From: Bacteroidota bacterium
Lineage (GTDB): Bacteria; Bacteroidota; Bacteroidia; Chitinophagales; Saprospiraceae
DNA length: 5,582 nucleotides
Reading direction: 5' to 3'
Assembly (NCBI GenBank): GCA_029573365.1
Contig: JAKQGD010000239.1
Coordinates: 1-5,582 of the forward strand
Shown: piece after piece, positions 5,556 to 5,582 of the stretch
Layout: each line of letters begins with the position of its first letter
Position numbering within the stretch: the stretch's first letter is position 1
Made by a program: the position numbers and the translations under genes
The notes under the pieces: model-generated
Seen by the model: only the letters and a program-made list of their open reading frames with translations
The model's database searches: none
Told to the model about the DNA's origin: nothing

Positions 5556-5582
5556 TGAGTGAGGGACAGAAGCGGCATCCCG
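5556..5582 (+). other. Possible start of a recurrent Bacteroidota intergenic element (cut by window edge)
   Basis: The last bases read TGAGTGAGGGACAGAAG followed by CGGCATCCCG. From memory, intergenic sequences of the form GATRGAAGCGGCATCC, followed by a variable hairpin and then a GGATA-AGCGGATAGCCCG-like half, recur in Bacteroidota genomes and look like a structured RNA or repeat. Only a 5' half would be present here, so this is a tentative recognition. GGGA at 5563-5566 can pair with TCCC at 5578-5581. Confidence 0.3.

Overview
The window looks like a chromosomal piece of a Bacteroidota (Bacteroidetes) genome. The evidence is the gene content (a DUF3822-type protein directly upstream of rsmD, a DUF1800-family protein, and a RarA starting NQPLAERMRP), promoter-like TAnnTTTG boxes of the Bacteroidota type in the intergenic gaps, the lack of clear Shine-Dalgarno sequences, and AT-rich gaps around moderately GC-rich genes. 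A genus cannot be named from this sequence.

Layout from left to right. Positions 1-533 (minus strand) hold the N-terminal third of a DUF1800-family protein cut by the window edge. A 197-bp AT-rich gap follows, with a TACCTTTG box and a hairpin plus T-run in the gene's leader. Positions 731-1741 (minus) are tsaD, starting at TTG. A 115-bp divergent gap carries one TAnnTTTG box on each strand. A tight plus-strand operon then runs from 1857 to 3770: a membrane-anchored protein with a pilin-like helix, a DUF3822-like protein, and rsmD, with junctions of +4 bp and a 10-bp overlap. rarA (3785-5062, minus, also starting at TTG) converges on rsmD with only 14 bp between the stop codons. The last 520 bp have no gene. 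They hold a cluster of four REP-like palindromes arranged as two copies of a 184-bp dimer, and at the right edge the start of what may be another intergenic element.

Functionally this is mostly housekeeping: tRNA modification (TsaD, t6A37), rRNA modification (RsmD, m2G966 of 16S rRNA) and replication-fork maintenance (RarA). The two proteins encoded ahead of rsmD are uncharacterised. No defence system, prophage, CRISPR array or biosynthetic cluster is visible. The most unusual parts are the palindrome cluster and the operon pairing a pilin-like protein with a DUF3822 protein.
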